From Tanytarsus gracilentus (taxonomy: Eukaryota; Arthropoda; Insecta; Diptera; Chironomidae): a DNA stretch of 64,000 nt. Position numbers and translations under genes: made by a program. Of the stretch, positions 46,620 to 59,271 are shown piece after piece. The notes below the pieces were generated by a model that searched no databases, was not told where the DNA came from, and was given only the letters and a program-made list of their open reading frames with translations. The stretch lies in the NCBI GenBank assembly GCA_038502055.1, contig JAXRKN010000038.1:5642001-5706000 (forward strand). Direction: 5' to 3'. Within the stretch, counting starts at the first letter, position 1. The number at the start of each line of letters is the position of its first letter.

Positions 46620-47130
46620 TAAACTGATTTTATTTGTATTTTATGAGTTTTACATTGAAAAACGGTGATTTATTTTTCATATTACAAAAAATTCATTTTA
46701 CTAAAATTTTTTAATTAACGGAAAAAATATTTACATTCTAAGCTTATTTTTTAACTAAAATTTTGTAAAATTTTAATAAAAGGATGCTTTTACATTTTAT
46801 GCGCATTTTCATTTTATGAACAGTCATTTTCATTTTTCAAACTAAAATTTTGTATGAACTTTCATCGTAAAAAGATAGATTTTACATTTTTGAACTAAAA
46901 TTTTGTATGAACTTTACAACGAAAAAAACAAGATTTTACATTCTACAAACGGTCATTTTACATTTTTTAAACTAAAATTTTGTAAGAACTTTACATCGTA
47001 AAAAGATAGACTTTACATTTTTTTGTATCATTTTTATTAAAAAACACGCGTCGCTAATCGCTTTTTTAACGTTGATTTTACATTTTTATTTTACATCATC
47101 GTTACATCGTCGTTACATCGATTTTACAAT
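46620..47130. repeat. Right arm of the foldback block (TTTTACATTTT words)
   Basis: Here the words of the left arm appear reverse-complemented (ATTTTACAT, TTTTACATTTT). Longer tandem units beginning AACTAAAATTTTGTA recur near 46753, 46845, 46890 and 46970. Together with the left arm this forms a long imperfect inverted repeat around a centre of unrelated sequence. Confidence 0.65.
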
Positions 47131-50100
47131 TTCGGTGCAGATAGGGTAAAGTGGTTTGAGCTTGAATCAAAAATAAATTAGATTTTAATTTTTCGCAACG
47201 ATCTTTTTGCAACCAAAATTACTAATTTCACTTTGATTCAATTTTTTTGAATGCTCTCGACTGTAATGATTGCTCTGGCTTTCATATTCACTTTTGTGCA
47301 ATGCAAAAATTCCTAATTGCTCTCGTAAACATTTCAAATAACACCGAGAGAGCTTTTGCGTGAAAATTTCAATCATTTTTACCGCACACACGCACTTGTC
47401 AGAGCGGGTCGTTAAGTTGAATAGGTCGGGAAGTATTGTGTACAATAAAAGTTCTCTCCAGCACACAAAAATGATGATAAAGCTTTCCGTGTGTGCATCT
47501 GATCAGATTCAGTCTCAATATTTGCATTGCAACAATTCAATTTTTACGATTATTTAATTTTGCAACAGAGCGAATTTTTTTTGTCACACGCACTGACGCG
47601 AGTGTGCCAATGACAAAGAGAGTACGTTGCATACAAAAAAGACTGTGGGTGAATTTTCATTGCAGATTTTTCGAACAGGACGCTTTTAATTCGATTATGA
47701 AGAAAAAAAGCTTTCACGATTTTATTGAGCGAACTATTTTTCCGAATTATTATGATGTTACAGAAAACTTTTTTCGTATTTACGCAATATTTCTATCTTA
47801 AATTCCATCAAACAAACGAGTTCTCAACTTTTTATTGACTCGCCATAGATGCGTGCTCGCATTTCCTAGTTTTTCTTTTTTTCCTCTTTCAAAATTCACT
47901 GCACGTCTCAATAATTTTTGCGCAAACCACTGTCAATACATTCTCACATACACGAAGTCTCTCTTAACTGAAGTGTGGTTATAAAAGTCGAATGAATGGA
48001 GGAGAAACTTTAATGAAATGTTTATCCTTGAGCATCACACAAAATGATACAAATCGTTTCAAGCAATTCTGACATGTCTCGAATATAAATAAATTTGTTA
48101 ATCTCACTGCAGTGTTTTAACCATATTAGATTTAATCGAGGAGCAATAAGAAGATGATAAAAGAAAGGAGTAATAAGAAGTTACAGATAGACCATGATTA
48201 TCATGTTCACTTCAGTGGTTGCTTGAAGGCACTTATCGCATTTATTAAATAATCGTGTGTTGTTTCACTTCTCATAACATGATTTCTTAATTTATCTCAT
48301 ATTCAGTTTATTACACACACATATCAACGAATTCAGACAAAAAACAAACCACATTTTCTCATCTCTATTTTGGTCCTTTTGATATACACAAAGTTAAATC
48401 TTACATGCGAACAGTTTAATATTTGATCTGTCAACTCGGTTACATCTAAATAAGCCATTCGAGAGATTTTTGAATTGTTTCTAGATTTTAATTATTAAAA
48501 GACAAATTCACTTTTTCTATCCTCGAAAAAAAAATTATTTTTAGCAAACCTAAGTGTGTATCGAACATTTAAATAAAATGACGATTTAGGAAGTTGAATT
48601 TGAGTTTTTGATACATACATATAATTAGTAACCTAGGTAAATTTTTGATGACATTTTTTTAATTAATTAAATTAAATATTCTTTCCCTAAAAAAATGCTT
48701 CCTTTGACCTTTGTCAATGCCTGTTGGTTTATAGCAATAATAAAATCAACTCTGTAACAAATCTTTCACTCGTGCGAATTGATTCAGATATAATTGTTTC
48801 TCAATATCTCTCTGCATATGATTTTCACCCACATCACATTTTTATATCTCACTCAATACGCTCCTCTCCAGATTGTGATAATATTCGGATTGGGTTTTAT
48901 TTTATTTTTTTTGCTCGCATTCAAAAGGGCGCACAAGTGAAGCGAAAATGATAAAAATCATCATTGTGTAATAAAAAGGAAATCATTGACATTTGCATAT
49001 TGATGTGGTTTCCCTTCCGTCTGTCACAGTTGAAGCGTGTATGCATATAATTTTTCCCTCAAGATGCTGAGCGAAGACCATCACTAAATTTATTTTATTG
49101 CCTCTCTCTTCTTTTCTTTGGATTATAATGTTGTGATAGTTTTTGATTTTATCTGTTGTGAAGAACTTTTTGCTCTTCTTACTTCTTTAAGCGATTGCTC
49201 TCGAGGATATCATTCGTTCCGGACGTTTCGACTGAAGCGAAAAAAGAAATTGTTGAAATAAAGAAAGTGCTTGTCAAGAAAGAAGGAAGGAAAATTAAAT
49301 TCGCATCGCCTTTGGGGAAAATTCGCTGAAAAAAGTTATACAAAACCTGAAATGACTTGATGACTTATAAAACGAACGAGAGAGAAATAGAAATGCATAA
49401 TGTTCGAGTCTCAACGAATTCACAATGAATGTCATTCTCCATTCTTCGATGTTATCACTATCGTCATCATTTTCTTAAATAAGCTTATGCATAGAATGAA
49501 GAGCAATTTAGCCATTTAGAGTGAAATCAAATTTAAATTTAAAGTGGAAAATTTGCTATTACTCGATGATAGTTTGCAGATTTCTTTCGCTTTGTATGCA
49601 TACTTTTTTTCCTCTCGGTGACTTCTTTTATCTTTTATTCTCACCAAAGGTGCTCGACAGTAAAAAGAGCCATTTTTGAGATTCACCATGAAGCCGTCTT
49701 TAAATATTGAAAAGTGTGGAAGTTGACAAAAAAAATGAAAGATAATTATTTTGATGAAGTCATTGAAGATAGACACAAGCTGTTTATTTTTTATGATTTC
49801 TGACAATAAAGTTGCGATTAAATCAAAAAACTCAGTTAACAAAAAATTTTGTAAAAAAAAAATGAGCAAAGATTTTCTAAAATTAATTCTAGAACTTAAA
49901 ATTGAATTTGTTGAGTAATTATTCAATTTATTTGAAAAGCTTAAAAGCTTTAAGATCGTTCAATATTATTCAATAGATTGTACCAACATTTTAGTTGATC
50001 AAAGAGAATATTCATCATCTAATCTTGACTCACTAGCTAGAGGCTTTACGCTCCAATTCTAATTCATCGTGTGTATGGAAATTTAAAGATAAATAAATAA

Positions 50101-53100
50101 GAGAAATTGAGAAAATGTCATTAACACATAATTCAAAGAGCACTTGAATATTCCGGACATTAAGAGATGGAAGTAGGTTAACACACAGTCTGAATCGCTC
50201 GAGTGTATATCATTTGGCAACATTTAAATTGAAATTTGTCTCTGACTTTCCATCGTCGTCACTCCCGATTTTTTTTGTTTTCTCATTTTCCACATCGTCG
50301 CCAGAAATGGATCAAAAACGATTGCAGAATAACTTTACATAAATTCCATCTTGCAATTGCCTTAATGAGCTATTCGCTATTCGCGTTTCAATGCAGTTGC
50401 GACATAATTCGATAATTCTATTTGTTCGCCTTACAACTTGTAGAACATTCAAGTGAAGATCTTCCTCACAAGCACACTCTCATCGAAAGACGATGTATAT
50501 AAATCAGTAGTCAATAATTCATAGGGAATTGTAAAGTATCATTGAAGCAATTTGATTTATCGCCAATTTTCTTTCGGAGTGTGATTCTATCGAAAAAGTT
50601 TAAAAGAAGAAAGTTTTCAATTCGATTTTCCTTTTGGTCAATTGAATACGAAGTGAGCGCTTATGTGAGGAAATTGTTTGCAATTGACATATTGCGGTAA
50701 TCATAGAGATCCATAATGGTGATTGAGTGTGAGATGAACTTTCTAAAGAAAAATAAATGTGATAAGACAGGAAGTGCTACATGTGTGTGTGGGTGGGTTG
50801 GAAGCTCATTAATGAGTTGTAATTGAGTTATGCGAAAGTTTTTTAGCACTTCAATCAAACGTCGAAAGTAATCTGTGGATGTTTGTGAAGTAAATAAAAA
50901 GAAGTAAAGGTCAAACACTTAAATGATTTATAAGGGGGTGTCGAGGAGAATTTTTATAGATTTGGGTCACTTCAAAGTCAACATAACCAGGTCAATATTT
51001 GTCGAATAATTATTAAAATCTCAAATCTTTCTTTTTGTCTCCTAAAGCCTCAGAACATCTTTTTTAAAGCGAAAAATACTCAGAATTCTCCGAGGAGTAT
51101 AAAAAATTAGAACCCGCACATGCTGAACTTTTCAAGCTGAAGAAAAACTTTTTTGTGTATCAAATTAAGATGTTTTATGTGTGTCTAAACGACAAGTGAT
51201 GTGAAAATCTCTCATCATCAAAAAGACTTTAATTTGGTGCCGACATTCAACCGAAAAAAAAAATTGTTATAAAAAAGTTGTCGTTAACAGCTCGAGTGGA
51301 AAAAAAATCTCTTCTAACATTCAAGGAAAGCAATTTTGCTGTGACGTTGCTATGATTAGCATCTAACTAAAAGTTTTATTATAGATGAAAATCGATTTAA
51401 TCATATGGAGCTAATTAATGATGTTTTTCTCAACCCATCTTTGCAAAGCTTTGGAATAAAAATTCAATATTTTTTTTATATTTTCCAAAGAAAATTATGG
51501 AAATATTTTTTTTGCATATAATAACATCTTCAATCTTAATCAATTAAAATATTTTTCAGATGAGCTAATAAAATTTAATTTTTCTCAATTTCAAAAGCGA
51601 TTTTGTCTAACGCTTTTAAATTAAAATTTTATTTTTATAGAAAATATCAAAAAATCTACAAAAAGTGAATTTTTTAATTAAAATATCAAACGTTTGTTTG
51701 TTGTCATTCAATTTTATCATCTCTTCAACAAGAATAGCAGCATGACGTTTAACATGAAAATTATTATTTTTTTTCTCGCAAAAATTTAATTAATGAGCAA
51801 CCGTCATTGCCTGTGACACTCAAATATTTGAGGTTCTTATACATCCAAAATGAAAGCTTCATCTCTGGGTTTATGGAGGAGAATTAAAGTAAGTTTGTAT
51901 TAAGCTCATTTAGAGAAAGTTTAGACAGCTCGAGATAATTTAGTTATGACACTCATAATAATAATTTCAGTGATGATGACTGTTTTAATGTGGTTTTAAT
52001 TATATTGCGCTTGCAATGACAGCGTGTCGTCGACACTTCTCTCTGTATCAGGAAATTAAGCTATCAGAGCATTCACAAGCATTATGAACATCTCATTTAA
52101 CATGCCTCACGACTTTATGTTTAATTAAACTGTGACATCTCTCTATACCGACGCGATTACACATTTATATAAAACTGCAGCGCTTAAATTAACATACGAT
52201 AAAATGTGCTCACAATCAGCACTTTTTCCACACACCACTCTCGCTAACTACATGCGAGCTTGTAGATTCAAAGTTTGCGATAAACACTTGCTTCAATGCG
52301 CTTCAACAAAAATTCCCATTTTAGCTGTTTATTGTGTGCATGAACATTCATTTAAAACCACTATGTTTTGACATCGGGTGGGGAAGTAAAACCAAAATGA
52401 GAAGGAATATGACGATGACAAAGTCTTACTCATGGAGCACTTTAAAAAGTTATAGCACCACCGTATACAACAACATGAGTCTCTTCTGACTCGTTTGTCG
52501 AGTTATAGCAAACGGTTTTGTACAATATGCAATATGTTCGGTAGATTTATGATCCTTTCATAGCTTTTTTTCACGACATCACTTCAAGTGTCATGCTTTT
52601 AATCATTTTTCAACTACTTCCGTTCCAAATTGAATTTTTATCATGAATAAAATTGATTTTTATTGAATGGCTGTTAGCTTAAGCGGGATAAAGTCAAAAT
52701 TGTTGTTAAGTGTGATTTATTGCTGCGCATAGTTTCAAGACGGAAATTTAAAGAAGATTGCTCTGACTTTGATGATGTTGCATTCATGTCAACAGAAATT
52801 ATAAATATTGACAACTCATCAATCATCATCATCGAGTAGCGAACTTTTTCAATTTGAAATTTTTTATCGTGATTTTAAATTTTTAAACTAAAGATTAGAC
52901 TAAAGTTTAGAAAAAACATTCTGTTTTTAATTTTATCTACTGAATTTTTAAATTTCTTAATTTTCTTACCTCACAAACCTGCCATAACCCTTTTATATCA
53001 ACCCCACTAGGAAAAGTTTTATTTTTCTGCTGAGCACCTTTTCATCCTTTGTGTATATTCTTGGCAGATACAAAAATTATTATCCTTCCTGCAGTTTTCT

Positions 53101-56042
53101 ACTTATTCGCTCGAGAGTAGCATTTTTCTTTTTCTTCTTGCACAATAAACAAACTAAAAACAATGGAAAAGCTCTTCGTCTTTTTTTTCTAAGTTTCTCC
53201 AAGTTTTTATTTTCAGATGAGCATTTTTTAGTCAACCTCTATGTGTCTTGAGCAATAGGAAAATTTATTTTCGCTCGCTTCCTTTCTTCTTTTTATGGAA
53301 CACCAAGAATTCACCATTTTTAACCTGAAGCCGTTAGCAATGAAGAGCGAAGTAATTTTTCACTTTTTCGAGTACATTAAAAGTGCAATAGACAACGTGG
53401 AAAAAAGTGAAATGAAAATATCGTTCACGAAGATACAAATGAAAAGCCATCAGGAGAGAACCAGCAACAAATTATTATTAAATAAATAAGAAAACACTGC
53501 GAGGGATAAAGCTAAAAGCATCAAGATGAGAGAACCGTGTTCATTAGAGTCGTCGAGGCACTTTTGTACTTTCTCATGCAACAGCTGGATAAATGAATGA
53601 AATAAGATGAACCGCAATCATGCTCACGATGTGGAAAATGTGAAAAGCACACAATCGCTTTTTTGCGTTAGTCTGCATCTTCACTTAAAAAGCAATTCAT
53701 TGCTTGTTATGGTTTTTTATTGCCATTTTCAACTGCAATTTTCTTACCACTTTTTAAGTGGAGCATGCATGTTAGTGTGTCAATACAAGAAGCCAATTAG
53801 CAAATTGCTGCAGTTGTTGAGAATTAAGCAAAAAAAAATCCTTTTTAAAAAATTGCTTGAATCGCTAAATATTTTTTACTTTATCCTCACTCATGCCCAC
53901 ACGTGTCATTTTAATATCAATTAAGGTTCGAAGAAGAAAAAGTTTTAAATTAACTTTAAGATTATTAATTGGCTTGAGGTTTTTCTTTCTTGACAGCAGC
54001 TTAATTAAAAACGTCATGGTGTAATTTCTTCCCCTCCTCTCCACTTTATCAACCTGCGTTTTAAAACATGTCCTTTTTAAATATTGACAGTTAAAATAAA
54101 AAGGGATGAGAAAAAATTTACTTAATAAATAACCCGAGGAAAATTTCAAGACGTGTCTCGAAGCCATAAAAGAGAAAAAAAAATTCATTTTAAAGCAAAA
54201 AAAAAGTTGCTAGAGAAAAAAACTCAAATTTAATAAAATAAATTTTAATTTGAAAAAAGCTTATTTAATATAAAACGCATCCATCGAAACAAAAAAGCCT
54301 TTTCATATCTCATTTCTTTGCCTCCGCTCTCATCGTTCGAAGGTAATTCATGAAATTTTGCATGCTTCACTTCTTTCAGCATTTTCTTTCATCATTAAAG
54401 ATAATTTCAATTTTACATCCCATCAACAATGAAAATAGGAAGAAGCAACTTCCTTGATCTTGTGTGCCTTGGGATTGAAAAAGGTTAAATTCATTTTTGC
54501 TCTCACGAGAAGAAAAAAAGGTTTCTCTTGGGGTGCGCTATCAATTCACATTAAAGGTGAGCACTAATTGAAAAAGTGTACGTATGTACACAAGAGCTAA
54601 AAGTCAATTCACATGTTGATACTGTGCCGATCTCAAATTTCATTATTTGCGTACATTAGAAGCGAAAAAAAAATTCAGATACGTTCGACGAGGAAATCAT
54701 TTTCTTCTTTTTTAAAGAGCGAAATAATTTAAAATTCATCGAGGCATGAGGCAAAAGGTAGAGAAAAAAATTCAAATTAAGATTGAAATTTTCCGTCAAA
54801 AATATCCCTCTAGTAGAAAAAACAGGCTTTTAGGATATCCTTAAAACAATGCAGCGCCGGAAGGAAGGGATGAAGTGGTTTTAAATGAGAATTTATGGCA
54901 TGACTTGCGCTTTTCATAACCGTTTAGCGATAAAAATACTTTCAGCTCGTGGAGTTTTCCGTTTAAAGTCTATCGGGTTTTTTTCTTGTTACCGAATGAA
55001 GAATTTAATTGCATTAAATCCGATTTTATCAATTTACTTAGGCAAAAAATCGCGATGTCACCCATTAAATTTTGCGTAAAAATAATTTTCTCCGCACGAC
55101 TTAGTGATGATGAGAAAATTCTCGAATGGGGCGTAAAATGTTGGGTGAAAAAATCATTTTTAAATCTAACCAACTTTGATCATGATCGCGGTAATTTTTC
55201 TAGCTCATTAATGTTTCAAGAATTTCTTTTTAAAGTAAGTGTCAAACAGGGTAATTAATTTGGGACATTTAAGAGCAAGCTTATGGTTGTAAAGTTTCTT
55301 AAGATTATTAAATGTCATTTATGAATAATTAAAGTCTCTTTCAACGAGCGTCTTTTGTGTGTTTTGCGGCTTTTATAGTATCTTTCGGCAAGTTAAAACT
55401 TCATGGGGTGTACATGATAGAGGGGAGTGGGTGGGTGCACATAGAGACAACTTGACATCTTTAGCCAATATTATATTCAAAAGCACTGCATGTTCATTTA
55501 TTGTTTGCATTGTTCATGTAACGGGAAAGATAAAAGCACAAACACTTTTCTGTGTAAACATTCAAGTTTTCCCGTTGTTACGAGCTTGTTTGTATATCTC
55601 TCCACCTCCACCTCCCCAACATCTTATTCTGCATTGTTCAAAAGCTATCTAAATCCCATCATCATGCTAAATGGCATACAAAAGCTTTTTCTCACTCCCT
55701 CTATTGACTTGCGAGCATTGCACAATGAAATGAAGGTGAAAAAGTTGCAGAAAAACTTTAAAAATAATTTCATCACGATATGGAACAAGAGCGAAGGTGT
55801 GAAGATAAATCTTATGCGAGGGGCTTTTGAAAACAAGGAATGCACTCTTAATTTTGGTAAAATCTTCTGCAACATAAACTAACTTTAAAAAGTTCAATTT
55901 TCTTTAAAGATTTAATAGCAAAATAATTTCGTTTTCTAACATTTTAAACAGATTTGATGGAAATAAGAAAGAATGTGAAAGCAACCTCGACGCGATGGCT
56001 CGAGGAGAAAAAAGTTGATCAATTAGAAGTTTCTATCCTTTT
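47131..56042. other. Gene-poor 8.9-kb intergenic region between Cox11 and Pen
   Basis: I found no exon with a recognisable product, consistent splice sites or codon pattern on either strand, and no tRNA-like or transposon-coding sequence. Open frames are short (at most about 136 codons) and low in complexity. It could contain regulatory sequence or noncoding transcripts, but nothing visible identifies them. Confidence 0.5.
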
Positions 56043-57753
56043 TTAAAAATTAAATTGGTTGCCGTTATTTTCACTTTGGGCATTGAATTCTAACTCTCCG
56101 TTGACTGCTCGCGGTGCCAACTCAGATTGCTCTTCATTCTCGTCCTCGCTGAAATATGTGTTAATTAAAGTGTAAGACTTCTCGTAAATTTCCTGATTTT
56201 CGTGATTTTGAAGTGCCTCCAATTTATCGAGTGCACCAATTTCCTCAATCATCTTGCAGAAGTTTTCAAGACCGTTCATGCTCTCGGCAACACGAAAGAG
56301 AACGGCTAAACCGCTGAGAATGACAACGACAGTTTTAGGATCCTTCGAAGACATTAAGTCACAGTATGGCTGGATGATGGGATAGGTTTGAATCATTTGT
56401 ACAATTTGCTCATTTGATCCGCCGCTTGTTAAGTTTGTAACTGCCCACACAGCTTCACGTTGAGCCTTAAAGTCAGCGCCATGCAAAACATGAACTAGCG
56501 GTGCGAAAACTTGCGAATCTAGAACCATTTGAATTTGACGATGATTTCCGGCTGTAATGTTCGACAATGTCCATGCTGCTTCCTTGACAATGTTGGGCTT
56601 CTTATTTTCTAATAAGGTACTCAATGCGCTCAATACACCCGCTTCTAAAACAGCATCAGTCTGCTTATCATCTCCAGTCACAATGTTGCCAGTTGAGCGA
56701 AGTGCCGGTGTAACGATTGCAGCATCATCACATGTGAGCAAGTAAACTAAGCGAGGAATGCAGCCTGTATTGACAACAGCTTGAACTTTCTCGGTAGTGT
56801 CGTCGGTTATGTATGAAATTGCCCAACAAACGTCCGACAGAATTGCTCTATCGTTATGTTGCAGTAATTGAGCGAGAGCGGGAAGAAGTTTCTTAACATG
56901 CTCGTAGTTAGGTGCTGGGTTCTTGTTGCGACACAAATTAGACATTAACCAAACAATGTTACGAAGGAACGAAAGTTCCATATTTTCTCCCTGAACCAAA
57001 AGCAAGAGATTGTCGACTGTGTTATATTCCAAAACGGTATCGCGAGCATCACTTCCGTCTCCAGCGATATTTCCGAGTGCCCAAACAGCCTGTTCCGCTA
57101 CATTCGATTGCTTCGATCTCAAGAGGTCGACAAACTTCGGAACTGCACCAGCGTTAATGACAGCTTTTGTCTGTTCGGATGTTCCACTAGCAATGTTCGT
57201 TAATGCCCATGCAGCTTCAAATTGAATGGCGTGACTGAAATTATGAGTGTAAAATGGATTTATTTTTTTAATTAAAGTGTTTACTCACTTCTCAAAGTCC
57301 TCCAAGAATTTAATGAGCTGAGGAACTAGCTTTAAATTGATGACAACGTCAATTGGAGGATTCTTTTCGCGCGACAGCATTTTCCGGACTGCCTGAACGG
57401 CTTGGAACTGATTGGCTGGATTAATGCTCGCAATATTCGCCATAATCTCATCCAATGACATGGCTACAATACCGGGCGATTGAGCGTTAATCTCTTGCAG
57501 TGGCGAAAGTGGCTCTTGAACTTCAATGTTTCTACGCTTCAGGAGCTGATCTTCCTTGCTCTTCTTACGCAATTCAACGCTAATCTCTTGGCGACGTTGC
57601 CTCATTTCCTGTGAAGATAATGAATGGATTAAAATTTCGAAGGAAAAAGAAGAAAGATCCAGCTGGATCTCAATTGACACTTACCTGCGGATTTTTGGCC
57701 ACATTCTTGTAGGCTGCCATACGGCTATTTGGTAGCGATGAATTTTCAGACAT
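56043..57753 (-). CDS. Pen: Importin alpha (karyopherin alpha), Pendulin/alpha-2 type
   Basis: Three exons, 57753-57685, 57608-57289 and 57234-56043, giving 526 aa. Importin alpha binds nuclear localisation signals and, via importin beta, brings cargo through the nuclear pore. The importin-beta-binding region is near residues 25-50 (RQRRQEISVELRKKSKEDQL, then LKRRN). Ten armadillo-type repeats follow, with the conserved tryptophan/asparagine ladder (EAAWALTNIASGTS, EQAVWALGNIAGDG, NIVWLMSNLCRNKNP, VCWAISYITDD, EAAWTLSNITAGN, EAVWAVTNLTSGG). The acidic C-terminus has ELAPRAVNGELEFN, which resembles the Drosophila Pen tail; this is why the alpha-2/Pen type is preferred over alpha-1 or alpha-3. 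Length is normal. Confidence 0.92.
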
Positions 57754-59271
57754 TTTTACAATTTCTATGAGATGAGAACGAGGCAAATAGATTTAAAATA
57801 ATTTTTGCAAAACTGCTGCCATGCGAGGGAAAATAAAAATTGGAAATCTTCAATGAAATACTTACAATTAGAAGTATTCTTCAATCACAATGAGTTTAAG
57901 GAGGGAAAGTTAATTGTTTTAACGGCAAGAGGCACTTTAATTATCAAAACTTTGATGTTAATCGAGAAAAAACGTGAATTCGTTGAGAGACTAACTTGCT
58001 TTTGAATTTCTTAACCGTCACTTGCATGCAAGTAAATTCAAGTAGGGGGAGAACAACACAGTGCAAATATATTTTGAATTTTCAGCGGCCGTTAAGAGAA
58101 TTATGTAGTAATTTATGATTTAAATTTCTAGGACACATGTCGATTTTTCACAACTGCATAACTTATTAATTTTATTAAATAATTATTTTATCACAATAAA
58201 AATTAAATTTTGTTTGTAAATTTCATGCAGCAACATTGAGGTTTGCATTTCCATCCCCTACAAGGATTTTCTTCGCTTCCATAAAATATCGAGGGGTTGC
58301 TATTCTCTTTTTCACTGTTACGTGTGTCAGTCGTAAAATTTTTCCTTCGAGGGTTGGATGGAAATCCTTTCTCTCTTCGAATGGCAAAATTTTATTTCAA
58401 TTTTTAATCTTGTTTGTTCGCGTCTTAAAGTTAAGTTTTTATTGTTTCCGTTATAGTGCAAAGTGTAATGAAGCGAATTTAAATAAATTTTCTAGACTAT
58501 AATGCAAGGAAATGTAAAAATGATTTTTCAAAAAATCGTCTTTGAGTGAAAAAGGTAGTGAACTTTTTTTTACAAAATTTTAGCCAAAATGGTTTAATGC
58601 AAAATTTAAAAATTGTGAAATGAAAATTATCGACATGTGATGAGAAAAATTAGCAACAAAAACTTCCTTAAAGTTAGCGAAAAAGAGGAAAAAAGTTAAA
58701 ATTTTCCTTTTTTTCGCTGTGAAAAAAGGGAAAATCCTCATTCACTAACACAATCAAACGCTAAATATTGGAGGAGAAAAAGTTGGAAAATTTCTACACA
58801 TAACTTGTCTCGATGCGTTAACAGATGGAAATGTCCCTTTGTGTATTTTACACAGAGAGTCTCAATTCTCAAAAGATTTTTCCACCAATACACGTTTGCG
58901 GAAATTTTTATTCATCCTGTTCCGCATTTTCTCATCATTTTCATTCTTTGATCCCGCAAATTTCGGAAATTAAACTTACATGAAAAAGGAAAAACTATGA
59001 TGATGTGAACAATGTGGTTTTGTAATATAATGTTTCGGAATTTCCCATTTGCAAAAAATTTCAATTTTACAATTTCATTATTTTTTAGATAAATTGAAAG
59101 GAGCCAAAAATAAAATTATGACAAAATAACCCTTACAAGTGAAACCTGCCAAAGTGTAGAGAAAATTTGGCAAATATTTGTATATGAAAGAGAATTTTCA
59201 ATTAAAGGATTAAGGAAGCTTAGCATATAAATAAAATTAACACAAATAGTGAGCGATAAAAATCACTCAAT
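57754..59271. promoter_or_regulatory. Divergent intergenic region between Pen and sff
   Basis: About 1.5 kb, AT-rich, with no supported exon. A TATA-like ATATAAATAAA near 59224-59234 lies about 40-50 bp before the sff ATG; that is too close for a normal TATA box unless the 5' UTR is very short, so it may be incidental. Pen and sff are transcribed away from each other. Confidence 0.35.

Noticed and set aside
55359..55897. Overlapping open frames of 76-130 codons near the Pen 3' end
   Set aside because: Composition-driven frames on both strands without splice support, motifs or continuity with Pen.
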